DNA of 64,000 nt, taken from NCBI GenBank assembly GCA_963576565.1, contig OY755046.1, positions 68,787,719 to 68,851,718 on the forward strand, written 5' to 3'. The translations under genes were made by a program, and so were the position numbers. Positions 45,224-58,548 of the stretch are shown here, piece after piece (within the stretch, counting starts at the first letter, position 1; each line of letters opens with the position of its first letter). The DNA is from Aspidapion aeneum (taxonomy: Eukaryota; Arthropoda; Insecta; Coleoptera; Brentidae). Below the pieces are notes generated by a model. The model did no database searches, was not told the origin of the DNA, and saw only the letters and a list, made by a program, of their open reading frames with translations.

Positions 45224-45995
45224 GACCGTAGACATGCGAAAAAACCACGCTCAGAGTTAAGTTTCGGAAAAACGTCATTTAGAAAATTTTAGGGTAGGGA
45301 ATCCCTTAAGAACAAAATGGCCAAATTTTGAAAATTCATATTTCAAAAACTATACAGTTTAACAACAAAAGCACCGAGTTACAGTAAAATGGGGCCATAG
45401 TAATGCGAAAGAAGCACACCCTGAGTTAAGATTTGGAAAAACGTCATTTAGCGAATTTTAGGGTAGGGAATCCCATAAGACCAACATGGCTAAACTTTGA
45501 AAATTCATATTTTAAAAACTATACAGTTTATTAACAAAAGCACCAAGTTGCAGTATGGTGGGGCCATAGAGAGGCGACAAAACCACACCCTGAGTAAAGA
45601 TTTGAAAAAACGTCATTTAACAAATTTTAGGCTAGGGAACCCCTTAAGAACAAAATGGCCTAACTTTGAAAATTCCTATTTGAAAAACTATACAGTTCAT
45701 TAACAAAAGCATCAAATCGCAGTATGGTGGGGCCATAGAGATGCAAAAAAAACCACACCCTAAGTTAAGATTCAGAAAAACATCACTTAGTGAATTTTAG
45801 GCCAAATTTCGTTTTTCCCTATACAGTATGGTGGGGCCATAGAGAGGCGAAAAAACCACACCCTGAGTAAAGATTCTAAAAAACGTCATTTAGCGAATTT
45901 TAGGTCTAATTTTGAAAATTCATATTTCACAAACTATACAGTTTATCAACAAAAGCATCGAGTTGCAGTATGCACCCTAAGTTAAGAATTTTGAT
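45224..45995. repeat. 169-bp tandem repeat, block 2
   Basis: Four to five diverged units of the family at 7561-8258: GCACCGAGTTRCAGTA, AACGTCATTTAGCGAATTTTA, GGGTAGGGAATCCC, GAAAATTCATATTT recur at about 168-bp spacing, with shortened units at the right end. Confidence 0.9.
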
Positions 45996-46420
45996 AATCT
46001 ATACATGAGTGAGCGGGTGAGTGGCAATTTTGATGTTTTTTGAAATTTTGTAACTACTTTACTACTTTATGGAATTCCATGAAACTTGAAGGGGTTGTTA
46101 ACTCTATGAAGGTCTATGACTGTGCAAAATTTGAGTTTTCTAGCTCATTCCGAAGTAGAGTTTTAGATAGGTCAAATATCGGCTGAAATGTTTCAAGAAA
46201 AGATGGTATGGCGCCCGAACTTGGCGAGCACTGCCGTGTCCTCAGATTATATATGATAAATTTCTCCTTAAATAAGAGATTATCTTTGAACCATTAAAAT
46301 ATTAAATATGTTAATGCTCTGAACTGAGAACTGCCAACGCAAACTGCATAAATTATGTGTAAGCCAATCATTAAAACCATTTTCTGCATTTATCCATTTG
46401 GTTTTATATGTTTTTAGGTT
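45996..46420. other. Unassigned flank with a tRNA-Lys-like primer-site word
   Basis: No gene seen. TGGCGCCCGAAC at 46209-46220 equals the first 12 bases of a tRNA-Lys(UUU)-type primer-binding site, but no LTR ends or gag/pol frames flank it. Probably chance or a worn remnant. Confidence 0.3.
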
Positions 46421-47110
46421 AAGGTTGGTTCAGCCTCATAAATTACATATTAACTTAACTTACCCTAAGCCAAATTAGACCAACTTAAAAGATGTTTTTG
46501 TAAAAAGTGTTGTTTTTCTACTTAGGAAGGCTTCTAAAGGCATAAAATAAAATGTTTAAAGAAAATACAAGTGAAAATCTATAGAAAAATTGTAAAAATA
46601 GAGAAAATTTTCTCTTAAGCATCGAAGAAATAACCGAGGGGTGATCAGCTGAACCAAATTTGTACACCATCCTACAGGACTTGTATAGTCCTTTACAAGT
46701 CCTGTATAGTCCTGCCTGTGGGGTCCTGTATAGTCCTGTGGCTAAAAAAGTGCCCATAAAAAATTCGCAACCAAAACAAAACAAAAAGATCCTCACGTCT
46801 TCAATCGCGTTTTTCGTAGAGAGCCGATTTGCCTTTGCCGGCCCTAGTACTTCCTAATCATGCTTAAGGCACTCTTAGGAGCCAGTACCCTCGAGGTCCT
46901 GTATAAGTCCTGTATAGTGCTGTGGAGTCCTATGGGGTCCTGTAGAAAAATTTGTACACATACTGTGGGCAGCTGATCATCCTTCGGAAATAACTGAACC
47001 TTTTTGATGTCTTAAGTCAGTTAAATTTGGCTTAGGGTAAGTTAATGTAAGTTAATTTAATTTAATCTAATGTAATTTATGAGGCTGACCTCACCTTTAC
47101 CCAGGGCTTC
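46421..47110. mobile_element. Nested foldback element
   Basis: Outer arms: TTCAGCCTCATAAATTACAT ... CTTACCCTAAGCCAAATT (46431-46485) is inverted at 47020-47090 (AAATTTGGCTTAGGGTAAGT ... ATGTAATTTATGAGGCTGA). Inner arms: TGATCAGCTG at 46642 and 46971, with TTGTACAC and CTACAGGAC words inverted inside them. Between the inner arms are clusters of a TCCTGTATAG decamer. No protein. Confidence 0.8.
46670..46960. repeat. TCCTGTATAG decamer clusters
   Basis: Two clusters (46675-46740 and 46895-46945) of GTCCTGTATAGTCCTGTGG-like words separated by about 150 bp of other sequence, within the nested foldback. Similar in style to the repeat at 4495-4720. Confidence 0.7.
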
Positions 47111-47830
47111 AGTAAACTGCTTTTCTTATAACACTTTTAAAAATAAATCCAAAATCAAAACTAAAAACTGAACTTAACCTAACATTTAAGAATACTCACA
47201 TTTAACCATCTTTCCGTGGATTTTTTCGTGGTTGTTCGTTGTTTCTAAACTGGAAAATGCAGTGGAAAGTCGGGAAATAGTGAAAATGCACTGAAAGATC
47301 CCCTGGAAAAATTTTCCAATAATAATTTTAAAAACATGCAAATGATAGGAACGTTGAAAAAACTGTAGGTAAAAACTGACTTAATTTAAATATTTCTCAC
47401 ATCCTAGCAACTTTTTTTAGAATTTTTTTTGTAAATATTAAATTTGTTTTTATTCCGACATTTTGAAATTAATGGCGGATAAAAGTCAGCTGTTGATTAC
47501 GCGGGAAATTTAAACTGTCTTAATTTTTTCCTGTTTTCATGATTTTCTTGACGATTTTGATGTTATTTAACGCATTCATAAGAATCTTTTGTATTTTAGA
47601 AAGATATCTACAAAAGTTTTTTCTTGTAATTCTTGAAATCAGAACAAAATCAAACATAAAAAAATTATCAGGCTCTACGGACATACCCGTGAAGCGAGCA
47701 ACAAGAAGACCTACTCTAAAAATTTACAGTCGACCAGTAAATTGGTATTTATTCTCTATGACACTGACATATTTTAAAACAGTGATAAAAATTGCAGCCA
47801 AATGTTGTCCTGGTTGTACTAATTGCTAAA
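47111..47830. other. Intergenic, unassigned
   Basis: AT-rich. The plus strand has a 96-codon open frame at 47539-47829 (contains VKRATRRPTLKIYSRPV and ends KCCPGCTNC), but it has no recognised domain, no good start context and a hydrophobic AT-driven first half; it is not called as a gene. Confidence 0.4.
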
Positions 47831-50800
47831 GAGGTTAAGAGGTTTCACCGAAAATGTAATTCAGAAAAATAATACTGACTACCTTTTATTGTTTATGCCA
47901 TATCCTAACTCTCCATTCCTCGTAGTAGTCCAGGAGAATTAAAAGACAAATGTAAAAAAAATTCAGAATAAAAACTAAAAGAGGTCTCACCGAAAATACA
48001 CCTCAGAAAAATAATAATGACTGCCCTTTATGGTTTAGGGTATATGCTAACTCTCGACTCCCCGTAGTAGTCCGGGAGAGTTGGCCGAAAAACGTAAAAA
48101 AATTACAAAATAAAAACTAAAATAGGTTTTACCGAAAATACACCTCAGAAAAATAATACTGACTGCCCTTTATGGTTTATGCTATATGTTAACTCTCCAC
48201 TCCCCGTAGTAGTCCGGGAGAGTTGGCCGAAAAACGTAAAAAAATTGCAAAGTGAAAAGTAAAAGAGGTTTCACCGAAAATACACCTCAGATAAATAATA
48301 CTGACTGCCCTTTATGGTTTATGCTATATGCTAACTCTCCACTCCCCGTAGTAGTCCGGGAGAGTTGGCCGAAAAACGTAAAAAAATTACAAAATAAAAA
48401 CTAAAAGAGGTTTCACCGAAAATACACCTCAGAAAAATAATACTGACTGCCCTTTACGGTTTAGGGTATATGCTAACTCTCGACTCCCCGTAGTAGTCCG
48501 GGAGAGTTGGCCGAAAAACGTAAAAAAATTACAAAATAAAAACTAAAAGAGGTTTTACCGAAAATACACCTCAGAAAAATAATACTGACTGCCCTTTATG
48601 GTTTATGCTATATGTTAACTCTCCACTCCCCGTAGTAGTCCGGGAGAGTTGGCCGAAAAACGTAAAAAAATTACAAAATAAAAACTAAAAGAGGTTTCAC
48701 CGAAAATACACCTCAGAAAAATAATACTGACTGCCCTTTACGGTTTAGGGTATATGCTAACTCTCGACTCCCCGTAGTAGTCCGGGAGAGTTGGCCGAAA
48801 AACGTAAAAAAATTACAAAATAAAAACTAAAAGAGGTTTTACCGAAAATACACCTCAGAAAAATAATACTGACTGCCCTTTATGGTTTATGCTATATGTT
48901 AACTCTCCACTCCCCGTAGTAGTCCGGGAGAGTTGGCCGAAAAACGTAAAAAAATTGCAAAGGGAAAAGTAAAAGAGGTTTCACCGAAAATACACCACAG
49001 ATAAATAATACTGACTGCCCTTTATGGTTTATGCTATATGCTAACTCTCCATTCCCCGTAGTAGTCCGGGAGAGTTGGCCGAAAAACGTAAAAAAATTAC
49101 AAAATAAAAACTAAAAGAGGGTTCACCGAAAATACACCTCAGAAAAATAATACTGACTGCCCTTTATGGTTTAGGGTATATGCTAACTCTCCACTCCCCG
49201 TAGTAGTCCGGGAGAGTTGGCCGAAAAACGTAAAAAAATTACAAAATAAAAACTAAAAGAGGTTTTACCGAAAATACACCTCAGAAAAATAATACTGACT
49301 GCCCTTTATGGTTTATGCTATATGTTAACTCTCCACTCCCCGTAGTAGTCCGGGAGAGTTGGCCGAAAAACGTAAAAAAATTGCAAAGGGAAAAGTAAAA
49401 GAGGTTTCACCGAAAATACACCACAGATAAATAATACTGACTGCCCTTTATGGTTTATGCTATATGCTAACTCTCCATTCCCCGTAGTAGTCCGGGAGAG
49501 TTGGCCGAAAAACGTAAAAAAATTACAAAATAAAAACTAAAATAGGTTTTACCGAAAATACACCTCAGAAAAATAATACTGACTGCCCTTTATGGTTTAT
49601 GCTATATGTTAACTCTCCACTCCCCGTAGTAGTCCGGGAGAGTTGGCCGAAAAACGTAAAAAAATTGCAAAGTGAAAAGTAAAAGAGGTTTCACCGAAAA
49701 TACACCTCAGATAAATAATACTGACTGCCCTTTATGGTTTATGCTATATGCTAACTCTCCACTCCCCGTAGTAGTCCGGGAGAGTTGGCCGAAAAACGTA
49801 AAAAAATTACAAAATAAAAACTAAGAGGTTTCACCGAAAATACACCTCAGAAAAATAATACTGACTGCCCTTTACGGTTTAGGGTATATGCTAACTCTCG
49901 ACTCCCCGTAGTAGTCCGGGAGAGTTGGCCGAAAAACGTAAAAAAATTACAAAATAAAAACTAAAATAGGTTTTACCGAAAATACACCTCAGAAAAATAA
50001 TACTGACTTCCCTTTATGGTTTATGCTATATGTTAACTCTCCACTCCCCGTAGTAGTCCGGGAGAGTTGGCCGAAAAACGTAAAAAAATTGCAAAGTGAA
50101 AAGTAAAAGAGGTTTCACCGAAAATACACCTCAGATAAATAATACTGACTGCCCTTTATAGTTTATGCTATATGCTAACTCTCCACTCCCCGTAGTAGTC
50201 CGGGAGAGTTGGCCGAAATACGTAAAAAAATTACAAAATAAAAACTAAGAGGTTTCACCGAAAATACACCTCAGAAAAATAATACTGACTGCCCTTTACG
50301 GTTTAGGGTATATGCTAACTCTCGACTCCCCGTAGTAGTCCGGGAGAGTTGGCCGAAAAACGTAAAAAAATTACAAAATAAAAACTAAAAGAGGTTTTAC
50401 CGAAAATACACCTCAGAAAAATAATACTGACTGCCCTTTATGGTTTATGCTATATGTTAACTCTCCACTCCCCGTAGTAGTCCGGGAGAGTTGGCCGAAA
50501 AACGTAAAAAAATTGCAAAGGGAAAAGTAAAAGAGGTTTCACCGAAAATACACCACAGATAAATAATACTGACTGCCCTTTATGGTTTATGCTATATGCT
50601 AACTCTCCACTCCCCGTAGTAGTCCGGGAGAGTTGGCCGAAAAACGTAAAAAAATTACAAAATAAAAACTAAAAGAGGGTTCACCGAAAATACACCTCAG
50701 AAAAATAATACTGACTGCCCTTTATGGTTTAGGGTATATGCTAACTCTCCACTCCCCGTAGTAGTCCGGGAGAGTTGGGCGAAAAACGTAAAAAAATTAC

Positions 50801-52901
50801 AAAATAAAAACTAAAAGAGGTTTTACCGAAAATACACCTCAGAAAAATAATACTGACTGCCCTTTATGGTTTATGCTATATGTTAACTCTCCACTCCCCG
50901 TAGTAGTTCGGGAGAGTTGGCCGAAAAACGTAAAAAAATTACAAAGTGAAAAGTAAAAGAGATAAATAATACTGACTGCCCTTTATGGTTTATGCTATAT
51001 GCTAACTCTCCACTCCCCGTAGTAGTCCGGGAGAGTTGGCCGAAAAACGTAAAAAAATTACAAAATAAAAACTAAAAGAGGTTTTACCGAAAATACACCT
51101 CAGAAAAATAATACTGACTGCCCTTTATGGTTTATGCTATATGTTAACTCTCCACTCCCCGTAGTAGTCCGGGAGAGTTGGCCGAAAAACGTCAAAAAAT
51201 TACAAAAGAAAAACTAAAAGAGGTTTTACCGAAAATACACCTCAGAAAAATAATACTGACTGCCCTTTATAATTTATGCTATATTTTAACTCTCCACTCC
51301 CCGTAGTAGTCCGGGAGAGTTGGCCGGAAACGTAAAAAAATTACAAAGTGAAAAGTAAAAGAGGTTTCACCGAAAATACACCTCAGATAAATAATACTGA
51401 CTGCCCTTTATGGTTTATGCTATATGCTAACTCTCCACTCCCCGTAGTAGTCCGGGAGAGTTGGCCGAAAAACGTAAAAAAATTACGAAATAAAAACTAA
51501 AAGAGGTTTCACCGAAAATACACCTCAGAAAAATAATACTGACTGTCCTTTATGGTTTAGGGTATATGCTAACTCTCCACTCCCAGTAGTAGTCCGGGAG
51601 AGTTGGCCGAAAAACGAAAAAAAATTACAAAATAAAAACTAAAAGAGGTTTTACCGAAAGTACACCTCAGAAAAATAATACTGACTGCCCTTTATGGTTT
51701 ATGCTATATGTTAACTCTCCACTCCCCGTAGTAGTCCGGGAGAATTGACCGAAAAACGTAAAAAAGTTAGAAAATAAAAACTAAAAGAGGTTTCACCGAA
51801 AATACACCTCAGAAAAATAATACTGAGTGCTCTTTATGGTTTATGCTATATGTTAATTCTCCACTCCCCGTAGTAGTCCGGGAGAGTTGGCCGACAAACG
51901 TAAAAAAATTACAAAATAAAAACTAAAAGAGGTTTCACCGAAAATACACCTCAGAAAAATAATACTGACTGCCCTTTATAATTTATGCTATATTTTAACT
52001 CTCCACTCCCCGTAGTAGTCCGGGAGAGTTGACCGAAAAACGTAAAAAAATTACAAAATAAAAACTAAAAGAGGTTTCACCGAAAATACACCTCAGAAAA
52101 ATAATACTGACTGCTCTTTATGGTTTATGCTATATGTTAACTCTACCTGCCCTTTATGGCTTATGCTGTATGTTAACTCTCCACTCCCCGTAGTAGTCCG
52201 GGGGAGTTGGCCGAAAAACGTAAAAAAATTACAAAATAAAAACTAAAAGAGGTTTTACCGAAAATACACCTCAGAAAAATAATACTGACTGCCCCTTATG
52301 GTTTATGCTATATGTTAACTCTCCACTCCCCGTAGTAGTCCGGTAGAGTTGGCCGAAAAACGCAAAAAAATTACAAAATAAAAACTAAAAGAGGTTTCAC
52401 CGAAAATACACCTCAGAAAAATAATACTGACTTTCCTTTATGGTTTATGCTATGTGCTAACTCCCCACTCCCCGTAGTAGTCCGGGAGAGTTGGCCGAAA
52501 AACGTAAAAAAATTACAAAATAAAAACTAAAAGAGGTTTCACTGAAAATACACCTCAGAAAAATAATACTGACTTTCCTTTATGGTTTATGCTATATGTT
52601 AACTCCCCACTCCCCGTAGTAGTCCGGGAGAGTTGGCCGAAAAACGTAAAAAAATTACATAATAAAAACTAAAAGAGGTTTCACCGAAAATACACCTCAG
52701 AAAAATAATACTGACTGCCCCTTATGGTTTATGCTATATGTTAACTCTCCACTCCCCGTAGTAGTCCGGTAGAGTTGGCCGAAAAACGTAAAAAAATTAC
52801 AAAATAAAGACTAAAAGAGGTTTTACCGAAAATACACCTCAGAAAAATAGTACTGACTGCCCTTTATGGTTTATTCTATATGTTAACTCTCCACTCCCCG
52901 T
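47831..52901. repeat. 142-bp satellite array, about 36 copies
   Basis: Unit: GAGGTTTCACCGAAAATACA, CCTCAGAAAAATAATACTGA, CTGCCCTTTATGGTTTATGC, TATATGYTAACTCTCCACTC, CCCGTAGTAGTCCGGGAGAG, TTGGCCGAAAAACGTAAAAA, AATTACAAAATAAAAACTAA. The CCCCG position is spaced 142 bp (48063, 48205, 48347, 48489). Each unit has an AACTCTCC/GGGAGAGTT stem around the CCCCGTAGTAGTCC loop. Variant types (CTCGACTCC with TTTAGGGTA; GTTTTACCG with TGTTAACT; CAGATAAATAAT with GCAAAGKGAAAAG) alternate in two- and three-unit cycles, a higher-order pattern. Right-hand units are more diverged. Confidence 0.97.
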
Positions 52902-53069
52902 CTTTGCATGATAAGTTTTGATAGAAAAAATACCACGGTTATTTAAAAAGTCCCTGACTGTAGAAAAATACTAAAATACATTACAGTTGTTATAAATTAC
53001 ATTACAGTTGTTATAAATAACTTAACAATAAACACAAACTTTTGCCGTTCAGTTTTTTAACGACAATAA

Positions 53070-53117
<48 letters not shown>

Positions 53118-53218
53118 TACTATTTTAACTATAATAATTGACAACTTTAATACTAAAAAATAGTATAAAAAATATAGTTTAATACTAAACATGTAATAAA
53201 CCTGACGTGCTAAGTAAG
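52902..53218. other. Junction between satellites with (TA)n microsatellite
   Basis: Unique-looking AT-rich sequence with a (TA)n run at 53073-53117 and a duplicated ACATTACAGTTGTTATAAAT (52980-53020). Confidence 0.8.
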
Positions 53219-56200
53219 AATTGTAAGCACAAATTTCACAGGTGCGTAAAAAAATTCAGAAAATCAGTTTTTAGTTTTACACCAACTTTAGGAAATAAGA
53301 AGCCATAGCAAAGAGGAAACCATTTTCACTATCCTTTGCCAGTTGTAGAAAAACAGAATAGTTCCAGCAATTCTGAGAATAAATATTGCATTTCAACATA
53401 TTTAAATTCATAGGTACTTAGAGTACATTATCACAGTCAAGTTAACATTCAGTAAATTAATCTTTTAATTTTTTAACAGGTCCACAGGTTTTTGAGAAAC
53501 CAGAAGCCAAAGCAAAAAGAAAGCCATTTTATATTCTTAGAATCAGTCTGTATTTTGCCATTTGTGCAAACCAAATTTGATGTGTACAAAAATGTAAGAA
53601 CAAAAATTGCAGGTACTTAGAGTACTTAATCACAGTCATGTGAAAAAATTCAGAGAATCAGTCTTGTATTTTGTCAGCAGCTCCACAAGTTTTGAAAAAC
53701 TTGAAGCTAGAGGAAAGAGGAACCTATTTTGACTATATTGGAGATCACCAATATGAAGTTACAAATTTCAAGAACACAAAATTATAAGCACAAAACTTCT
53801 AGGTACTTAGAGTACTTAATCACAATCATGTGAAAATTCAGGCAATCAGTCTTATATTTTGTCACCAGCTCCACAAGTTTTTCAGAAACTTGAAACTAGA
53901 GCAAAGAGGAAGCCATTTTGACTATCCTTTACCAATTGTGGTGACGTAGGATAATCTCAGGAATTCAAACAATTCTGAGAATCAGTCTGGCATTTTGTCA
54001 TCTTTGCAAAATAACCTCTAGAATGAACATCATCAATATAACGATACAAATTTCTAGTGCACAAACTTGTAAGCACAAAACTTCTAGGTACTTAGAGTAC
54101 TTAATCACAGTCATGTAAAAATTCAGGGAATCAGTCTTGTATTTTGTCACCAGCGCCAAAATCTAATGAGAGACTTGAAGCTAGAGGAAAGATGAAGCCA
54201 TTTTGAATATCCTTTACCAGTTGTAGTGACGTAGAATAATCTCAGAAAATCAAAAATTTCTGAGAATCAGTCTTGCATTTTGCCATCTTTGCAAAAATTA
54301 CCTCTAAACTTAGCATCATCAATATGGCGATACAAATTTCAACTGTATAAAATTGTAAGCACAAAACTTGTAGGTACTTAGAGTACTTAATCACAGTCAT
54401 GTAAAAATTCAGGGAATCAGTCTTATATTTTGTCACCAGCTCCACAAGTTTTCAGAAACTTGAAACTAGAGCAAAGAGAAAGCCATTTTGACTATCCTTT
54501 ACCAATTGTGGTGACGTAGAATAATCTCAGGAATTCAAACAATTCTGAGAATCAGTCTGGCATTTTGCCATCTTTGCAAAATATCCTCTAGAATGAACAT
54601 CATCAATATAACGATACAAATTTCTAGTGCGCAAAATGTAAGCACAAAACTTCTAGGTACTTAGAGTACTTAATCACAGTCATGTAAAAATTCAGGGAAT
54701 CAGTCTTGTATTTTGTCACCAGCTCCACAAGTTTTTGATAAACTTGAAACTAGAGCAAAGAGGAAGCCATTTTGACTATCCTTTACCAATTGTGGTGACG
54801 TAGAATAATCTCAGGAATTCAAACAAGTCTGAGAATCAGTCAGGCATTTTTCCATCTTTGCAAGATAGCCTCTAGAATAAACATCATCAATATAACGATA
54901 CAAATTTCTAGTGCGCAAAATGTAAGCACAAAACTTCTAGGTACTTAGAGTACTTAATCACAGTCATGTAAAAATTCAGGGAATCAGTCTTGTATTTTGT
55001 CACCAGCTCCACAAGTTTTTGATAAACTTGAAACTAGAGCAAAGAGGAAGCCATTTTGACTATCCTTTACCAATTGTGGTGACGTAGAATAATCTCAGGA
55101 ATTCAAACAAGTCTGAGAATCAGTCAGGCATTTTTCCATCTTTGCAAGATAGCCTCTAGAATAAACATCATCCATATAACGATACAAATTTCTAGTGCAC
55201 AAAATTGTAAGCACAAAACTTCTAGGTACTTAGAGTACTTAATCACAGTCATGTAAAAATTTAGGGAATCAGTCTTATATTTTGTCACCAGCTCCACAAG
55301 TTTTCAGAAACTTGAAACTAGAGCAAAGAGAAAGCCATTTTGACTATCCTTTACCAATTGTGGTGACGTAGAATAATCTCAGGAATTCAAACAATTCTGA
55401 GAATCAGTCAGGCATTTTGCCATCTTTGCAAAATATCCTCTAGAATGAACATCATCAATATAACGATACAAATTTCTAGTGCGCAAAATGTAAGCACAAA
55501 ACTTCTAGGTACTTAATCACAGTCATGTAAAAATTCAGGGAATCAGTCTTGTATTTTGTCATCAGCTCCACAAGTTTTTGATAAACTTGAAACTAGAGCA
55601 AAGAGGAAGCCATTTTGACTATCCTTTATCAATTGTGGTGACGTAGAGTAATCTCAGGAATTCAAACAAGTCTGAGAATCAGTCAGGCATTTTTCCATCT
55701 TTGCACGATAGCCTCTAGAATGAACATCATCAATATAACGATACAAATTTCTAGTGCACAAAATTGTAAGCACAAAACTTCTAGGTACTTAATCACAGTC
55801 ATGTAAAAATTCAGGGAATCAGTCTTGTATTTTGTCATCAGCTCCACAACTTTTTGATAAACTTGAAACTAGAGCAAAGAGGAAGCCATTTTGACTATCC
55901 TTTACCAATTGTGGTGACATAGAATAATCTCAAGAATTCAAAAAAATCTGAGAATCAGTCTGGCATTTTGCCATCTTTGCAAAATAGCCTCTAAACTGAA
56001 CATCATCAATAGAACGATACAAATTTCAAGTGCACAAAATTGTAAGCACAAAAATTGTAAGCAAAAAAATGGTAGGTATTTAGAGTACTTAATCACAGTC
56101 ATGTGAAAATTTAGGGAATCAGTCTTGTATTTTGTCACCAGCTCCACAAGTTTTTGATAAACTTGAAACTAGAGCAAAGAGAAAGCCATTTTGACTATCC

Positions 56201-57360
56201 TTTACCAATTGTGGTGACGTAGAAAAATCTCAGGAATTCAAACAATTCTGAGAATCAGTCTTTCATTTTGCCATTTTTGCAAAACAGCCTTTTTAATAGC
56301 ATCATCAATATATAGATACAAATTTCAAGTGCACAAAATTGTAAGCACAAAACTTCTAGGTACTTAGAGTACTTAATCACCGTCATGTGAAAATTTAGGG
56401 AATCAGTCTTGTATTTTGTCACCAGCTCCACAATTTTTTGAGAAACTTGAAGCTAGAGGAAAGAGGAAGCCATTTTGACTATCCTTTACCAGTTGTAGTG
56501 ACGTATAATAATTTCAGAAAATCAAAAAATTCTGAGAATCAGTCTTGCATTTTGCCATCTTTGCAAAATTACCTCTAAACTTAGCATCATCAATATGACG
56601 ATACAAATTTCAACTGTATAAAATTGTAAGCACAAAACTTGTAGGTACTTAGAGTACTTAATCACAGTCATGTGAAAATTTAGGGAATCAGTCTTGTATT
56701 TTGTCACCAGCTCCACAAGTTTTTGATAAACTTGAAACTACAGCAAAGAGAAAGCCATTTTGACTATCCTTTACCAATTGTAGTGACGTAGAATAATCTC
56801 AGGAATTCCAAAAGTTCTGAGAATCAGTCTTTCATTTTGCTATCTTTGCAAAACAGCCTTTTTAATAGCATCATCAATATAATGATACAAATTTCAAGTG
56901 CGCAAAATTGTAAGCACAAAACTTATAGGTACTTTGAGTACTTAATCACAATCATGTAAAAATTCAGGGAATCAATCTTGTATTTTGTCACCAGCTCCAC
57001 AAGTTTTTGATAAAAAACTTGAATTCAGAGCAAAGAGGAAGCCATTTTGACTATCCTTTACCAATTGTAGTGACGTAGTAGTAGTCCTTCATTTTGCCAT
57101 CTTTGCAAAATAGCCTTTTTTGATTGAGCATCATCAATAGGAGTGCTTGAAATTGTAAGCACAAAACTTGTACTTAGAGTACTTAATCACAGTCATGTAA
57201 AAATTCTGAAAATCAGTGTTACATTTTACCATCTTTTCAAAATAGCCTCTATACTGAACATCATCAATATGACGATACAAAATTCAATGCAACATTGTAA
57301 GCACAAACTTGTAGGCACTTAGAGTACTTAATGTATTTTGCCATCAACTCAACAAAATTT
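53219..57360. repeat. 284-bp satellite array, about 14 copies
   Basis: Unit words: AATCAGTCTTGTATTTTGTC, ACCAGCTCCACAAGTTTTTG, GAGCAAAGAGGAAGCCATTT, TGACTATCCTTTACCAATTG, GTGACGTAGAATAATCTCAG, TGAGAATCAGTCTGGCATTT, AACATCATCAATATAACGAT, GGTACTTAGAGTACTTAATC. ACCAATTG/ACCAGTTG recurs at 53931, 54216, 54501, 54785, 55069 (284-285 bp). Within a unit GAATCAGTCTkGnATTTTG occurs twice about 140 bp apart, so the unit is an old dimer. Outer units on both sides are the most diverged; some units have lost GTACTTAGAGT. Confidence 0.95.
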
Positions 57361-58470
57361 TAAGCCACCACTACCTTATTGAAAGAGGAGATTTTTTTTC
57401 ATCTCTGCAACCATATTAGCACCACCTTTTAAGAAAGAGGAGATTTTGTTTGCCTTTATGAGCATCACTTTTCAGGAAAGAGGAGAGCTTTTTCGTCTCT
57501 GCCACCATAAGCACCACTTTCCAAGAAAGAGGAGATTTTATTTGCCTTTGCCACCTTCAGTTTTGCCACCATTAGTACCACCAAAGCTCCACCAGCACCA
57601 CCAGCGTAGAAGATTTTAGAAGAAAATGAATAAGAGATGATGAAAAGAGAAGAGAATTTTTAGAAGCAAAACAGAGAAGATTTTTTCCCCTAGTTAACTG
57701 AGGAAACGTGATTTTAGCTATTGTTTACAAGCCAAATTAACATGCCAATATATATCAATAAGAACCAAAAATTGGCATGTAAATATTACACGATGAAAAT
57801 ACATCAAAAAAACTTATTTTATAATATATATAAATAAACCTAATAATATAACAGACGGCTCTTAGCCTTTGAAAAACTTGCTTGCATATTGGCATAAATG
57901 TACTTAAACATTTTTTAAGTAAACCATTTTAGGTTTCTATAATACTAATAGAATTTAGGACTTCAGTTAGAACATTCCATTTTTAGAAATGCTTTTTAGT
58001 AAGAAGAGAAAAGATTTTTCTGTAACAAATAGATATTTTCTGTTTTGCCATCAGCATAACCAGTAATTTGTGAAAAGGAAGATTTTTTCCATTCTTCACC
58101 AACATCAAGAGATATCTGAAGAGAAAGATTAGTTTTCTGTTTCACCACCAGCACCACCATTTTGTCAGTATCATCAGCATTTTGTGAAATAGCAGATTTG
58201 TTCATCTTTTCACAAGATTCAAGAGTTATCAGAAAAGGAAGATGTTTATATGATTCTTCGCCAACACCACCATCTATTTGTCGAAGATTTGCATTTGTCT
58301 TGCCAACAGCACCAAAAGTTATCATACCCGAGGAGATTTTTTCTGTTTTCCCAGCTATTTAATAAAGAGAAAGATATGAGCAGAAGAGAGAAGAAGACCA
58401 CCCAGAGATAATTTGTGCCACCACACCATTTTCATTTTCAATAAATAAACCAAAATGCCAGCAAGCAAGT
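57361..58470. repeat. Degenerate GAAAGAGGAGATTTT/CCACCA repeats
   Basis: Irregular ~57-bp units (GAAAGAGGAGATTTTTTT, CATCTCTGCCACCATAAGCA, CCACTTT) at 57370-57600 and a looser version at 58000-58400 (AAAGGAAGATTTTTTCCAT, CAGCACCACC). A minus-strand open frame of 109 codons at 57996-58325 follows the repeat and has no recognised domain. A 10-bp perfect stem ACATGCCAAT/ATTGGCATGT lies at 57739-57781. Confidence 0.65.
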
Positions 58471-58548
58471 TTTTGTCTGTTTACAACATTTTGTTAATTC
58501 TAGGATTATGTTAAAAAATGTAAGCAACTTGCCATTAGATACTTGTAG

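Noticed and set aside
47539..47829. 96-codon plus-strand frame ending KCCPGCTNC.
   Set aside because: No recognised domain or splice partner and a low-complexity hydrophobic first half; described only as unassigned.
57996..58325. 109-codon minus-strand frame.
   Set aside because: It follows a degenerate GAAGATTTT/CCACCA repeat, and no homology or splice structure is seen.
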